Below, in pieces: positions 36,895-47,219 of a stretch of DNA of 64,000 nucleotides. Numbering within the stretch: position 1 is the stretch's first letter; each line of letters begins with the position of its first letter. The stretch is from G032773895 sp965248935 (lineage in GTDB: Bacteria > Pseudomonadota > Gammaproteobacteria > Pseudomonadales > Cellvibrionaceae). The translations under genes and the position numbers were made by a program. The notes beneath the pieces are model-generated. The model was not told where the DNA came from. It searched no databases and saw only the letters and a program-made list of their open reading frames with translations. The stretch is taken from positions 3,534,001 to 3,598,000 of the forward strand of contig OZ252214.1 of the NCBI GenBank assembly GCA_965248935.1, written 5' to 3'.

Positions 36895-37497
36895 ATGAAC
36901 TTAAGTCCTGAACAAAAGAAAGTTGTGGTGTCAGCGCTAGAGCTGTATCGGTTGGCGACTCTCCAGCCGCTTAGAAGTACGAACTCTGATGAAAACGTAG
37001 CGGTAAAGGCTTACCATGAAAGTGTTCTAGAACAGCTCAATGATGTGTTGGATCTTGTTAAATACGATTCAGCGAATCAAAGCTCAAAAGTTCAGAAGCC
37101 TGTTCTCGCGCTGAAAGAAGTAAGGGTCTTAATTGCAGAAGACAACAAAGAATTATCTGGCTTATTAGTTGCTACTTTGAGAGATATGGGTATTGATCAC
37201 ATTGATACCGCTGAAAATGGTCAAAAATCTCTAGAGGCAATCCAAAACGCCGAGCAAGGCTACCATTTGATATTGAGTGACTGGAATATGCCCAAGCTTT
37301 CCGGTCTACAAGTACATGCTAAAGTTACGGAATCGAACTCCCTTAAAGGCGCTCTATATATACTCATTAGTGGTGTATCGGATGATGTGCTCATTTCCAA
37401 AGCTAATCGGCAAGGTTTAGATGATTTTATTGCAAAGCCTATAGACCCGGATGCCATTCAAGAAAAGGTTCTTTCGGTACTAAATATTAAATCTTAA
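36895..37497 (+). CDS. CheY-like single-domain response regulator with N-terminal helical extension
   Basis: About 200 aa. Residues about 1-75 are helical with no clear family; about 80-198 form a receiver. Key residues are present: acidic pair in LIAEDNKE, phospho-acceptor Asp in LILSDWNMPKLSG (the DWNMP form of chemotaxis CheY), Ser in LISG and Lys in AKP. No output domain, so it probably acts by protein contact. Start uncertain: ATG at 36895 is preferred, an ATG 30 bases upstream lacks a ribosome site. It sits between a c-di-GMP gene and a hybrid kinase. Confidence 0.85.
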   Translation: MNLSPEQKKVVVSALELYRLATLQPLRSTNSDENVAVKAYHESVLEQLNDVLDLVKYDSANQSSKVQKPVLALKEVRVLIAEDNKELSGLLVATLRDMGIDHIDTAENGQKSLEAIQNAEQGYHLILSDWNMPKLSGLQVHAKVTESNSLKGALYILISGVSDDVLISKANRQGLDDFIAKPIDPDAIQEKVLSVLNIKS

Positions 37498-37988
37498 AGT
37501 AAAACGCATTTTTTTATTTTTAGAAGAGCATTGCTCAACACTGAGATTGAGTCATGACCACTAAAAATAGTTTTGCGTTAAAACTGGTAGCGACCTTCTT
37601 TACCAGTAGATTATAGCTTTTATATTGGAATAACATTTATGGCGTCGCTCTAGCCGTGCTTTTGGTTAAGATACGCACTTGTTTTTATAACCAAAAACAC
37701 TAAAAAAACTGTTATTTAAGTCTTCTTGAAGTTGCTGTTGATTGATCTAAAGTTAATAGTAAGTCGGAGTTTACCTACAATATTCTAACCAGAAATACAT
37801 AGAGTATGTGAGAGTCTTATTTTGTTGATTCTAGCCGTCTTCTGTCTTAGATAATATGGTGCCCCATTAACGAAAACATACAACTACATACCACCGTAAC
37901 TAGGTGTTCTAAACGGCACCAATGGTTTCCGTGTGGCGCTAAACTAGGTGCCATTTTTGTTTTTATAATATGTGCACTGCCGTTTTGT
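37498..37988. other. Intergenic region ahead of the large hybrid kinase
   Basis: About 490 bp with no recognisable gene. It holds an inverted repeat TTTTGGTTA (37660-37668)/TAACCAAAA (37688-37696). The last ~125 bases are open in the kinase frame without a standard start codon and encode a hydrophobic stretch (GAIFVFIICALPFCLNL across 37950-38000), so part of this region may belong to the kinase gene. Confidence 0.45.
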
Positions 37989-40900
37989 TTGAATCTTATT
38001 GGTATTGATTTTTCTTCAAAGTCAATTCCTTTAGATACCGAAAAGTTGGGTTTAAACGAATTTCAAAGCAACGATCTTTTTTACGCCCTTTCGGGTGCTT
38101 TGCATCATGCTTTATTAGAATGGAGCGCGGTGTGTATTGCCGTAATCGCAACTATTTTTTCTTTTGTACATTATCGAGTAAAAAGGGATATAACGGTTCC
38201 GATTATTGGTATAGCTTTACTCTGTGCAGGTTTAGTCGATGCATTCCATACTTTGGCCTCCATGAGAATTATACGGACAGACACCTTTAACGTAGACTTT
38301 ATCCCCTTCACCTGGGCTTTATCCAGAAGTTTTAATGCCTTTATTATGATTTGTGGCGTATTGATCGGCTTTTGGGTTGCAAATCAAATGAAAGCCAAGA
38401 GTACACGTTTGGGTTTCAAACAACCCAAAATAATTCTTGCTGTGGTCAGTATTGTTTTTTTTTGCGGGAGCTGTGCGGCGATCCTACTTGCCTCAACAAG
38501 TGATGATTTGCCTCAAACTATGTTTGCTGAGGCTGTTATTAAACGCCCTTATGATGTTTTGGCATTATCTCTATTTTTACTTGTTGGTATGTTATTTTGG
38601 TTTTTGTATTCGAGAAAGAAATCTCCATTACCGTTTGCACTTTTGTTAAGTATTGTGCCGGAAGTAACAACTCAATTACATATGGTTTTTGGTTCAAAGG
38701 AACTTTTTGACAATCATTTCAATATTGCTCATGGATTAAAAATAATAGCTTATGGTTTAATTTTGCTGGGGTTTTTGTATGACTATATCGATGAATTAAG
38801 GGCTCAGTCAATAGATGGCGGCAAACTAAACCAAACATTGGAGGTGAGAACGACAGGCATTCAAATTGAGTTAGACAACCTGTTGGAAATAAGGAAGCCC
38901 CAAAGACCTTTAGGTATCTTTATGCCAATGGTCACTTTTATTTTAACTTTAGTTGTATCTTTAGCCGTGAGCTTTACATATTACATTGAGGATAAATATA
39001 GGATTGTACAAGAAGAAATAAAAGTCCTTGATAGTCATAGTGCGTTTATTCAACCTTTACTAAGAAGTGCTTTTGAGCAGGTTCATCAAGATGTCATATT
39101 CTTGAGTCGAACACCTCCTGTACAAGGAATTATTGAAGCGAAGGAGCAAAACAATCAAGAGCAATTTGAGCTTTGGAAAGATAGACTTAGTATATTGTTT
39201 TCTAATCTTCAGCAGCCTAAGCAGGACTATTTACAGATAAGATATCTTGGTATTGAAAATATGGGGAGAGAGCTAGTTCGAACGGATAAGAAATCGTTTG
39301 GAGTGGTTGTTGTTCCTGATTCTATGCTGCAAAAAAAAGGAGAGAGTAACTATATGGTACGTACGCTGAGATTAAATCGAGGCGATGTGTTTTTTTCAAA
39401 AATTGAATTAAATCGAGAAGATGGTCAGATTGCCATTCCTCATATGCCCGTTATTCGAGTTGCTACTCCCATTTTTGATTCAGCAGGAAATGCTTTTGGA
39501 ATAATAATAATAAATCTAGATTTTGGTGCCCTAGTTCGTGAGTTGAGAAATGTTTTGCCGGATGACGCCATTTTTTATTTTGCTAATCAAGAAGGTGATT
39601 ATTTGATTCATTCTGATAAAAATAAAACGTTTGGTTTTGATATCGGTACTCGTTTTCGAATGCAAGATGACTTCCCCAGAGCATTAGAGTTGCTAAAAAC
39701 CAAAGAAAATAAAGTAGTATTTAAGCGTTTTTCTAATAACCAAGAGGAGAAATTTGTTGCTCAATATAATAGATTGATTCTAAACGATTTGGGGTTTGCT
39801 AGGCGGTTAAATATTCTAATGCTATTTGATGAGTCTTTGCATTTACTTAATGCATATAATTCTCGAAATAGAGCTTTAATATTGAGTATTTCTCTTTCAT
39901 TTTTAATTTTGACGCTGGCTATCTTTGTAACACGAAAATTATTGAAACCTTTAAAGTCTCTCACAGCAAGCCTTGATGAGTATGCCGATACTGGAGTGGT
40001 GGGTAACTTACCTGTTGAATCTAAAGATGAGATTGGGACTCTTGCTCGGGCTTTTCATAGCCTTTTGTATTTGCAAAAGATTCGAGTTAAAGAATTAGCG
40101 GATGCAAGAAAATATATTGATGGAATAAGTGATAATGTTCCTCAATTATTATCTTATATTGATAAAGAGTTGCGATACCGCTCTGCAAATAAAGCCTACG
40201 AAGAATGGTTTGGAATACCTTCGGAAAAATTTGTGGGTAATTTAATTCAATATAAGCTTGGGGAAGACGCGTATCAAAATTGTTTACCGTATGTTAATGC
40301 GGCTTTATCCGGTACATCCGTAAGTTTTGGTTCGGAAATTCTATGTAAAGAGGGTAGGCTTAAATATGTAAGAGTTTCTTATGTGCCAGATTTTGATGAA
40401 AATGGTGTAGCGCTTGGGTTTTTTGTTTCTATTGAGGATATTACATCTCTAAAACTCTCCGAGAAACGACTGACTCAGGCATTCGCAAAATTGGATCAGC
40501 AAAAGTTTGCACTGGATCAACATGCAATTGTTGCTACTACAGATATAAAAGGCACTATTACCCATATCAATGATAAATTTTGTGAAATTAGTGGGTATTC
40601 ACCGAATGAGCTTTTAGGTCAGAATCATCGAATATTAAATTCAGGTTATCATGATAAAGAATTTTTTAGAAATATGTATTTAACTATTAGTAAAGGAAAT
40701 ATTTGGCACGAAGAAATATGCAATCGGGCTAAGGATGGGCATGAATACTGGGTTGATACAACAATTGTTCCGTTTTTAAATGAACAGAAAAAGCCTGAAA
40801 GTTACATAGCTATCAGAGCAGATATTACTCAGCGCAAGGTTTATGAGCAAGAATTAATTGATGCGAAAACTTTCGCAGAGGATGCAGATAAAATTAAAAG

Positions 40901-42926
40901 TGAATTTTTGGCAAGCATGAGCCATGAAATTAGAACACCTATGAATGGTGTTTTAGGTATGCTTGGAATTTTGAATAAATCTGAATTAAATGATAATCAA
41001 AAGAGGCAAGTAGAAATTGCTCGAAACAGTGCGACCTCTTTATTAAGTATAATCAACGATATTTTGGACTTCTCAAAAGTTGATGCTGGAAAATTAGAAT
41101 TGGAAGAAATTACTTTTAATCTTCGGCAGTTGTTAGATGATGTTTCCGAAGCTCAGGGGTTAAAAGCATATGAAAAGCAATTGGAGTTTGTGGTGGATGC
41201 TCGGCAAGTGGATGCTCTTATGGTGACGGGTGATCCTGGCCGAATTCGTCAAATTCTTAATAATTTAATTGGTAATGCAATTAAATTTACAGATAAAGGA
41301 GAGATAGTGCTGAGAGCAGTATTGACAGCGCAAGATGGTTTTGAAGAGGCGACAGAATTAAATTTAGATATTGTGGTTTCTGATACGGGAATTGGTATAT
41401 CTAAAGATAAACTGAGTACGCTCTTTGATGCCTTTACCCAGGCAGATTCTTCTACAACGCGAAAATATGGTGGTACTGGGCTGGGGTTATCTATAACCAA
41501 ACGGTTATGCGAGTTAATGGGAGGGAGTATTTCTGTTGAAAGTGATTATGAAAACGGTTCTCGCTTTAAATTTAACATAAAACTTAAACCCTGCTCGAAA
41601 TTTTCACCTGTTCTGCCGAAAGTGGACATTAGCCAATTAAAAATACTTGTTGTGGATGACAATGCGACTAATAGAGAGGTATTGCAGGGGCAGTTGTCGT
41701 TGTGGGGCGCCAGTTTGTTGGAAGCTGAGGATGCATTTTCTGCTTTAGCATTGTTAGAAAAAGATAAATTACGAGACAAAAGTGAGCGTTTAGATTTGGC
41801 GATTATTGATATGCAGATGCCCGGTATGAATGGTGCAGACCTTGGCGAAAGAATTAGAAATGATAAAGAATTTTCCTATTTAAAATTGGTTATGATGACA
41901 TCAATGGCCCACCGAGGTGATGCCAAGTTTTTTGCTGAAAAGGGGTTCCAAGTTTATTTTCCTAAACCTGTTACTACAGATGATCTATTTAAAGCATTGT
42001 CAGTGGTTTCCACAGGAGGAGAGGCATTAGAGTATGCTGAGCCTTTAATAACCTCTCATTATTTGCGGGCAATAAACCATAATGAAAATTTTGATTCTTC
42101 TAAAAAAACGATTTTTCTAAAAGATACTCGCATTCTTTTGGTTGAAGATAATATAGTGAATCAAGAAGTGGCTAAAGATTTATTAGAGGAAGGAATGGGT
42201 ATATCGGTAGTTATTGCGGGGAACGGAATAGAAGCTATAGATTTACTGAGAGATATGGAATCGGAAGCGCCTTTTCATGTAGTACTTATGGATTGTCAAA
42301 TGCCAGAAATGGATGGTTATGAAGCAACACGAGCAATACGTGAAGGAGTATCAGGCATTGAAAATAATTCAATTCCGATTATTGCTATGACAGCAAATGC
42401 AATGAAAGGTGATAGAGATAAGTGTTTGGAAGCGGGTATGGATGATTATATTAGCAAGCCTGTTGACTCTGACGAATTAACAAGAATAATGAAAAAATGG
42501 CTTTCATCTGATCGATTATCTCAAAAGCTGAAGCGACAAGATTCACAAAGCTATGAGGTGAATAATAGCCTAGTCGATAGGAAAACTGATAATAATATCT
42601 GGGATAAAAATGCATTATTAAAAAGAGTTCGAGGAAAGCTGGAAAGAATGCAAAAGCTTATAGGTATGTTTGTCGATACAGCAGAACAAAGAATAAATAT
42701 GTTAACGCAGGCGATTGAGAAAGAAAATTTTAACGAAATTGAAAACCACGCTCACTCTTTAAAAGGAAGTTCTGGAAATCTTGGAGCGTTACAGTTTTTT
42801 GCATTGGTTGGCGAAATAGAATTTGCGGCTAAAAAAAAGGACATTAAAAAATGTAACTTACTTATTGAAAGTCTTCAGCCATACTATAATGCTCTTACAA
42901 AGGAATTTGATCGTTACTTCCTCTAA
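37989..42926 (+). CDS. Large hybrid sensor histidine kinase (MASE3-like, dCache, HAMP, PAS, HisKA, HATPase, REC, REC, Hpt)
   Basis: 1645 aa from a TTG at 37989. A multi-helix membrane sensor at about 30-270 resembles MASE3 (DAFHTLASM). It is followed by a helix, a periplasmic Cache-like domain (about 335-615), a helix and HAMP. Then come two PAS domains (about 705-945) and HisKA with phospho-His in MSHEIRTPMNG (near 978). HATPase (DTGIGIS, GGTGLGLSI), REC1 with Asp in AIIDMQMPGMNG (near 1272), REC2 with Asp in VLMDCQMPEMDG (near 1434) and Hpt with His in HSLKGSSGN (near 1587) complete it. All phosphorelay residues look intact. The true N-terminus may lie upstream. An ABC binding protein and a second hybrid kinase follow. 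Confidence 0.93.
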   Translation: MNLIGIDFSSKSIPLDTEKLGLNEFQSNDLFYALSGALHHALLEWSAVCIAVIATIFSFVHYRVKRDITVPIIGIALLCAGLVDAFHTLASMRIIRTDTFNVDFIPFTWALSRSFNAFIMICGVLIGFWVANQMKAKSTRLGFKQPKIILAVVSIVFFCGSCAAILLASTSDDLPQTMFAEAVIKRPYDVLALSLFLLVGMLFWFLYSRKKSPLPFALLLSIVPEVTTQLHMVFGSKELFDNHFNIAHGLKIIAYGLILLGFLYDYIDELRAQSIDGGKLNQTLEVRTTGIQIELDNLLEIRKPQRPLGIFMPMVTFILTLVVSLAVSFTYYIEDKYRIVQEEIKVLDSHSAFIQPLLRSAFEQVHQDVIFLSRTPPVQGIIEAKEQNNQEQFELWKDRLSILFSNLQQPKQDYLQIRYLGIENMGRELVRTDKKSFGVVVVPDSMLQKKGESNYMVRTLRLNRGDVFFSKIELNREDGQIAIPHMPVIRVATPIFDSAGNAFGIIIINLDFGALVRELRNVLPDDAIFYFANQEGDYLIHSDKNKTFGFDIGTRFRMQDDFPRALELLKTKENKVVFKRFSNNQEEKFVAQYNRLILNDLGFARRLNILMLFDESLHLLNAYNSRNRALILSISLSFLILTLAIFVTRKLLKPLKSLTASLDEYADTGVVGNLPVESKDEIGTLARAFHSLLYLQKIRVKELADARKYIDGISDNVPQLLSYIDKELRYRSANKAYEEWFGIPSEKFVGNLIQYKLGEDAYQNCLPYVNAALSGTSVSFGSEILCKEGRLKYVRVSYVPDFDENGVALGFFVSIEDITSLKLSEKRLTQAFAKLDQQKFALDQHAIVATTDIKGTITHINDKFCEISGYSPNELLGQNHRILNSGYHDKEFFRNMYLTISKGNIWHEEICNRAKDGHEYWVDTTIVPFLNEQKKPESYIAIRADITQRKVYEQELIDAKTFAEDADKIKSEFLASMSHEIRTPMNGVLGMLGILNKSELNDNQKRQVEIARNSATSLLSIINDILDFSKVDAGKLELEEITFNLRQLLDDVSEAQGLKAYEKQLEFVVDARQVDALMVTGDPGRIRQILNNLIGNAIKFTDKGEIVLRAVLTAQDGFEEATELNLDIVVSDTGIGISKDKLSTLFDAFTQADSSTTRKYGGTGLGLSITKRLCELMGGSISVESDYENGSRFKFNIKLKPCSKFSPVLPKVDISQLKILVVDDNATNREVLQGQLSLWGASLLEAEDAFSALALLEKDKLRDKSERLDLAIIDMQMPGMNGADLGERIRNDKEFSYLKLVMMTSMAHRGDAKFFAEKGFQVYFPKPVTTDDLFKALSVVSTGGEALEYAEPLITSHYLRAINHNENFDSSKKTIFLKDTRILLVEDNIVNQEVAKDLLEEGMGISVVIAGNGIEAIDLLRDMESEAPFHVVLMDCQMPEMDGYEATRAIREGVSGIENNSIPIIAMTANAMKGDRDKCLEAGMDDYISKPVDSDELTRIMKKWLSSDRLSQKLKRQDSQSYEVNNSLVDRKTDNNIWDKNALLKRVRGKLERMQKLIGMFVDTAEQRINMLTQAIEKENFNEIENHAHSLKGSSGNLGALQFFALVGEIEFAAKKKDIKKCNLLIESLQPYYNALTKEFDRYFL

Positions 42927-43019
42927 TGGTTTTTTATTCCCTCTGATGGAGAGTATATGATTAAGTGGTAGCATCAAATAACGGTGTCTAAGTTCATAAC
43001 GAAATTACATATGGGGTAT

Positions 43020-43973
43020 ATGTTGAGATATTATATTCTTACCTTGATAATATTATTTTTTTCTCCTCCTTTGTTGGCTGAGTCTAACTATGTTATTGGT
43101 TTAGCTCAATGGTCGGGTTATCCAGAAAGTATAAGGGGCTTTAAAGATGGGCTAAGAGAGGCTGGCTTGCTAGAAGGTAGAAATGTCAAATTCTTACTTG
43201 GTGAGTTGGGAGCAGATGAAAAATTACAAGAAAATGCGGCAAAGACATTTAAGGAGAAAAAGGTTAATTTAATATATTCACTGACTACTCCAGGCACCGC
43301 CATTATGAAAGCGATCATGCCTCAATCAACACCTATTGTATTTTCGATTGTTACTTATCCTGCAGACTCAGGTTTAATTGAATCGTTTGAATATTCGGGG
43401 AATAACCTTGTTGGAACGAGTAATTATGTTTCATTAAAATATTATTTGGACATATTAAAACTTATGCTTCCCCATGCAAAGCGTGTGGCAATTTTTCATC
43501 GAAAAGGTGAACCAAATTCAAAAATTCAAGCATCTAATTTAATTCGATTATTGTCTCGAAATGGTGTTCATGTAGAAGATGTAGAAGTTAAAGATATAGC
43601 TGAAATAGAAAAATATGCGAACAGTTTAGCTTTAAATGTAGATGCCTTTATAACCACTACCGATACTCTTATTCAAAGTGGTGGGGAAAATAAGTTAATC
43701 GACATCTCACTAAAAAAAGGTATACCTATCTTGAGTTCCAATAAAAAGGGAATTGAGCAAGGGGCGACTTTTGGTGTGGTAGCAGATTTCTATATTTTAG
43801 GTAAGATGTCAGGTAAGATGGCGGCGGATATACTTCAACGTGGTGTGTCACCCGCAAGTATTCAATCACTTACTCAAACCCCCCCTTTTTATTTAGCAAA
43901 TAGGCAAAGTATTAATAAACTCGATATTAAATTATCTAAATTAATGGAAAAAAAAGTGACCTGGACGAAATAA
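43020..43973 (+). CDS. ABC transporter substrate-binding protein (ABC_sub_bind type)
   Basis: About 317 aa from the ATG at 43020 (other in-frame starts: ATG 43011, GTG 42984). A Sec signal peptide (YYILTLIILFFSPPLLAES) precedes a two-lobed periplasmic binding protein of the TrpX/ABC_sub_bind family: QWSGYPESIRGFKDGLREAG, SLTTPGTAIMKA, PIVFSIVTYPADSGL, GTSNYV and ADFYILGKMSGKMA. No ABC permease or ATPase gene is next to it. Its place directly between two hybrid kinases suggests it presents a ligand to one of them rather than feeding a transporter; that is inference. Confidence 0.88.
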   Translation: MLRYYILTLIILFFSPPLLAESNYVIGLAQWSGYPESIRGFKDGLREAGLLEGRNVKFLLGELGADEKLQENAAKTFKEKKVNLIYSLTTPGTAIMKAIMPQSTPIVFSIVTYPADSGLIESFEYSGNNLVGTSNYVSLKYYLDILKLMLPHAKRVAIFHRKGEPNSKIQASNLIRLLSRNGVHVEDVEVKDIAEIEKYANSLALNVDAFITTTDTLIQSGGENKLIDISLKKGIPILSSNKKGIEQGATFGVVADFYILGKMSGKMAADILQRGVSPASIQSLTQTPPFYLANRQSINKLDIKLSKLMEKKVTWTK

Positions 43974-43988
43974 ATTAGAGAAATTTAG

Positions 43989-46760
43989 ATGAAATTAGTT
44001 TCCAAAGTTATATCTTCTTGTGTTGCCATTTCCATTTTTCTTGTTGGTTTAACGGGGTTCTATTTATATAATAAAATAAGTGATGATAAAATTTTAGCTG
44101 TTAATCGTAAGCTTTCCAGTGACGCTGGTTTTATGGTGTCCAGGCTGAAAGAAAAGCAAAATCAGATAAAAAATATAACTAAAATTATTTCCCGTAATCG
44201 TCAAATAAGAAAATCTTTAGATTTATTTGAAAATCGTGGTGTCAGCCAGCAGTTAAATGATCAAATAGAGGTTTACCCGTATATAAATTATATATTGGTT
44301 GTTGACTTGAATGGAGAAATATTTGCTTCTAGTACGCGAGATTCACAAAAAAATAAAATGGCGGGTGAACAATTGCTTCTTAAGCAAGTGGGAGAAAACC
44401 CTAGAAATGTGGAACCAATTAAAGATCAAACCTCTGTTGGTGAGCTGGGTGTAGACTATTATTTACAAATAATTGGGATGAAAAAAAGTCTTTCTCAATG
44501 GTACATTTCTTATATTATGAAAAGAGGTCAGCCTATTGGGTTACTGATCGTTTCTGTAGATTGGGAAAAAATACATAACGATGTATTGCAAGAAGCAATT
44601 AATGAGCTTGATCAATATGGGCATTATGTTGTTGGCGCAATGATTGCAGATGAGACAGAAAAAATTATTGCAGGAAAAGCACATTTGGGTGATGAAAAGA
44701 CGCACAGGTTTAATGCAGGCAAGGCTTTTAATGGTATTGATTCGGAAATTTGGATTGTTTTAGATTATTATGTCGGCTCTAAAAAATACCATATGATATT
44801 GGTATTTGATAAAGCGAGAGAGTTTCATGTTTTAAGAGATTATGCTGTAGGCACATTGTGGGCTGGTATCATAGGTGCATTTGTATTGAGCCTTGTTTTG
44901 TACGTATTATTGAGGAGAATTTTTTTAAATCGTATTGATGCTTTACATAAGGGGACTCAAGCAATTGGTTCAGGTGATTTAGATTATAAAATCAGAGACC
45001 TAGGTGATGATGAGATCGGTGATTTAGGGCGTGATTTGAACAATATGACGGAACAGTTAAGTTATAATACCACGTCAATAGATCAATTAAATAATGAAAT
45101 AGAACAGAGGAAAAAAACGGCAATAGACTTAGAAAACCATATGGTGATCCTTGAGGTTCAAAAGAAAGCGTTGCAGGAGGCTCGTGAAAAAGCAGAGTCT
45201 TCTGTTCGGGCTAAAGCAGAATTTTTAGCCGGTATGAGCCATGAAATACGGACGCCTATGAATGGAGTTTTTGGAATGTTGGGGCTATTGGCCAAAGGTG
45301 AATTAAATGATAAACAAAGGCGTTACGCAAATTTAGCCAAATCGAGTGCTGAATCTCTATTAAATCTATTAAACGATATTCTTGATTTTTCAAAAATTGA
45401 TGCAGGTAAATTAGAATTAGAAAATATTAATTTTGATTTGCGAGGGCTCTTGGGAGACCTTGTGGAATCTATTGCATTAAAAGCTCAGGAAAAAGGCGTT
45501 GAGCTTATTTTGGATGTAACGGATATACCAAATAAAATTGTAAAAAGTGACCCTAGTCGATTCCGGCAAATACTGACCAACCTAATTGGCAATGCGATTA
45601 AATTCACTAAAAGTGGTGAAATAATTATTACTGCTAAATTAGATATTGAAAACGCTACACTGTTTTGTTCTGTGCGAGATACAGGGATTGGAATTCCGAA
45701 AGATAAGATAAAAACTTTATTTGATTCGTTTACGCAAGTTGACTCGTCTACCACGCGGCAGTACGGAGGGACGGGGTTGGGGTTGTCAATATCCAATAAG
45801 CTTGTTGCTCTGTTAGGCGGTAAGGATATTCACGTTTCCAGTGAATTTGGCAAGGGCAGTGAATTTAGTTTCAATATAAATATGAGTGTGATAGACGATA
45901 AAAAACCATTGTTATCGGACATTAACCTTGCTGGGTGTCGAATACTTGTTGTTGACGATAATAAAGAAAACCGATTAATGTTGAAAAAACAGTCAGAATC
46001 TTGGGGGGCAAAAGTATCCACTGTTAAATGTGCGGATGAAGCTTTAGCGTTTTTGGGTAAGGATAATAAATTTGATGTAGCCATTATTGATTTACATATG
46101 CCTGAGATAACGGGTTTAGATTTATGTAAAAAAATAAGAAAACTTGAAGCTCATAGACAGATCAAATTAGTATTAATGACATTGATTAGTGAAACCCTTG
46201 AGTTAGGGCAAGCTGAATTAGGGCAAGCTGAATTAGGAGAGATCGCCTGCTTTTCTAAACCATTAATAACTGAAGATTTATATCATGCTTTTTTATCATA
46301 TAAAAATCCCATTGGTAATAGCCAATCGAATATCTCAGTAAAAAGGTCAAAAAATAAGATGGGAGCGTCGGTCGTTAAGGGGAAGATATTGTTGGTTGAG
46401 GACAATACAATTAATCAGCAAATTGTTTATGACTTACTTGAAAGTTTGGACGTATCGGTGGAAGTTGCTTCAAATGGACTGGAAGCATTAAGTCGATTAG
46501 CTGAAGCGGTAGAGCCTTTTCAGATGGTCTTAATGGACTGCCAGATGCCAGAAATGGATGGGTTCGAGGCAACAAAAAGAATTCGAGAGGGCAAAGCTGG
46601 AGAGGCGAATGTAAAAATCCCTGTTGTGGCACTTACCGCAAATGCAATGAAAGGCGACAAAGAAAAGTGTATAGCCGCAGGCATGGATGATTATTTAACA
46701 AAACCCATAGATTTTGATGACCTAAACAAAATGATCCAACAATGGGTTGAGTTGGAATAA
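43989..46760 (+). CDS. Hybrid sensor histidine kinase (dCache, HAMP, HisKA, HATPase, REC, REC)
   Basis: 923 aa. An N-terminal membrane helix (about 7-27) and a second (about 292-312) flank a periplasmic Cache-like sensor; HAMP follows (about 312-365), then a coiled coil. HisKA has phospho-His in MSHEIRTPMNG (near 417), HATPase has DTGIGIPKDK and GGTGLGLSI, and REC1 Asp is in AIIDLHMPEITG (near 700). REC2 Asp is in VLMDCQMPEMDG (near 849). Unlike the kinase upstream it lacks an Hpt domain, so it may use the upstream kinase's Hpt or a separate one. REC1 carries a duplicated ELGQA segment (nt 46200-46229). Fifteen bases separate it from the binding-protein gene: one operon. Confidence 0.94.
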   Translation: MKLVSKVISSCVAISIFLVGLTGFYLYNKISDDKILAVNRKLSSDAGFMVSRLKEKQNQIKNITKIISRNRQIRKSLDLFENRGVSQQLNDQIEVYPYINYILVVDLNGEIFASSTRDSQKNKMAGEQLLLKQVGENPRNVEPIKDQTSVGELGVDYYLQIIGMKKSLSQWYISYIMKRGQPIGLLIVSVDWEKIHNDVLQEAINELDQYGHYVVGAMIADETEKIIAGKAHLGDEKTHRFNAGKAFNGIDSEIWIVLDYYVGSKKYHMILVFDKAREFHVLRDYAVGTLWAGIIGAFVLSLVLYVLLRRIFLNRIDALHKGTQAIGSGDLDYKIRDLGDDEIGDLGRDLNNMTEQLSYNTTSIDQLNNEIEQRKKTAIDLENHMVILEVQKKALQEAREKAESSVRAKAEFLAGMSHEIRTPMNGVFGMLGLLAKGELNDKQRRYANLAKSSAESLLNLLNDILDFSKIDAGKLELENINFDLRGLLGDLVESIALKAQEKGVELILDVTDIPNKIVKSDPSRFRQILTNLIGNAIKFTKSGEIIITAKLDIENATLFCSVRDTGIGIPKDKIKTLFDSFTQVDSSTTRQYGGTGLGLSISNKLVALLGGKDIHVSSEFGKGSEFSFNINMSVIDDKKPLLSDINLAGCRILVVDDNKENRLMLKKQSESWGAKVSTVKCADEALAFLGKDNKFDVAIIDLHMPEITGLDLCKKIRKLEAHRQIKLVLMTLISETLELGQAELGQAELGEIACFSKPLITEDLYHAFLSYKNPIGNSQSNISVKRSKNKMGASVVKGKILLVEDNTINQQIVYDLLESLDVSVEVASNGLEALSRLAEAVEPFQMVLMDCQMPEMDGFEATKRIREGKAGEANVKIPVVALTANAMKGDKEKCIAAGMDDYLTKPIDFDDLNKMIQQWVELE

Positions 46761-46795
46761 ATTTAGCGGAAATCATACGTTTGAGTTAATGCGGG

Positions 46796-46990
46796 TTATG
46801 CTTGATTTTCATCAAATACTTGCACAAATACACCGTTGTTTTCATCTATTTCCACTTTTATCGTCATTGGTTGGCAGCACACCTCGCAGTCTTCAATATA
46901 TCTCTGCTCGTTCACTGAGCAATCGATCAATAACTGGATAGTTTCTCCGCAGTAGGGGCAAGATGTTGAGTGATTAACAATCTCATTCAT
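46796..46990 (-). CDS. CPXCG-motif cysteine-rich small protein
   Basis: 64 aa with CPYCGE near the N-terminus and a second pair CEVCCQP, the pattern of the small CPXCG cysteine-rich family, probably a zinc ribbon. The sequence ends in the family-like acidic C-terminus. Function unknown. It is convergent with the hybrid kinase gene (35 bp between stops) and divergent from glmS. Confidence 0.85.
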   Translation of the reverse strand: MNEIVNHSTSCPYCGETIQLLIDCSVNEQRYIEDCEVCCQPMTIKVEIDENNGVFVQVFDENQA

Positions 46991-47219
46991 TTGTTACTTC
47001 TACTTTTTCATGTCTATTTTTTGTGTCTATTTTTTTATGTCTAGGCCAATCTTTTCACTAGGTGTGTTATTTAAGAATAAAATTCAACGGTTCTTATCGT
47101 CTTTTTTTATTTGATGCAAAATAACACGGTGATCTCCTAATATTAAAGCTATTACTAATATAGATACGGTTAATGTATAGATAGAGTATTTTTGTCTTCA
47201 GCAAAAAGAGGTGTGAAGT

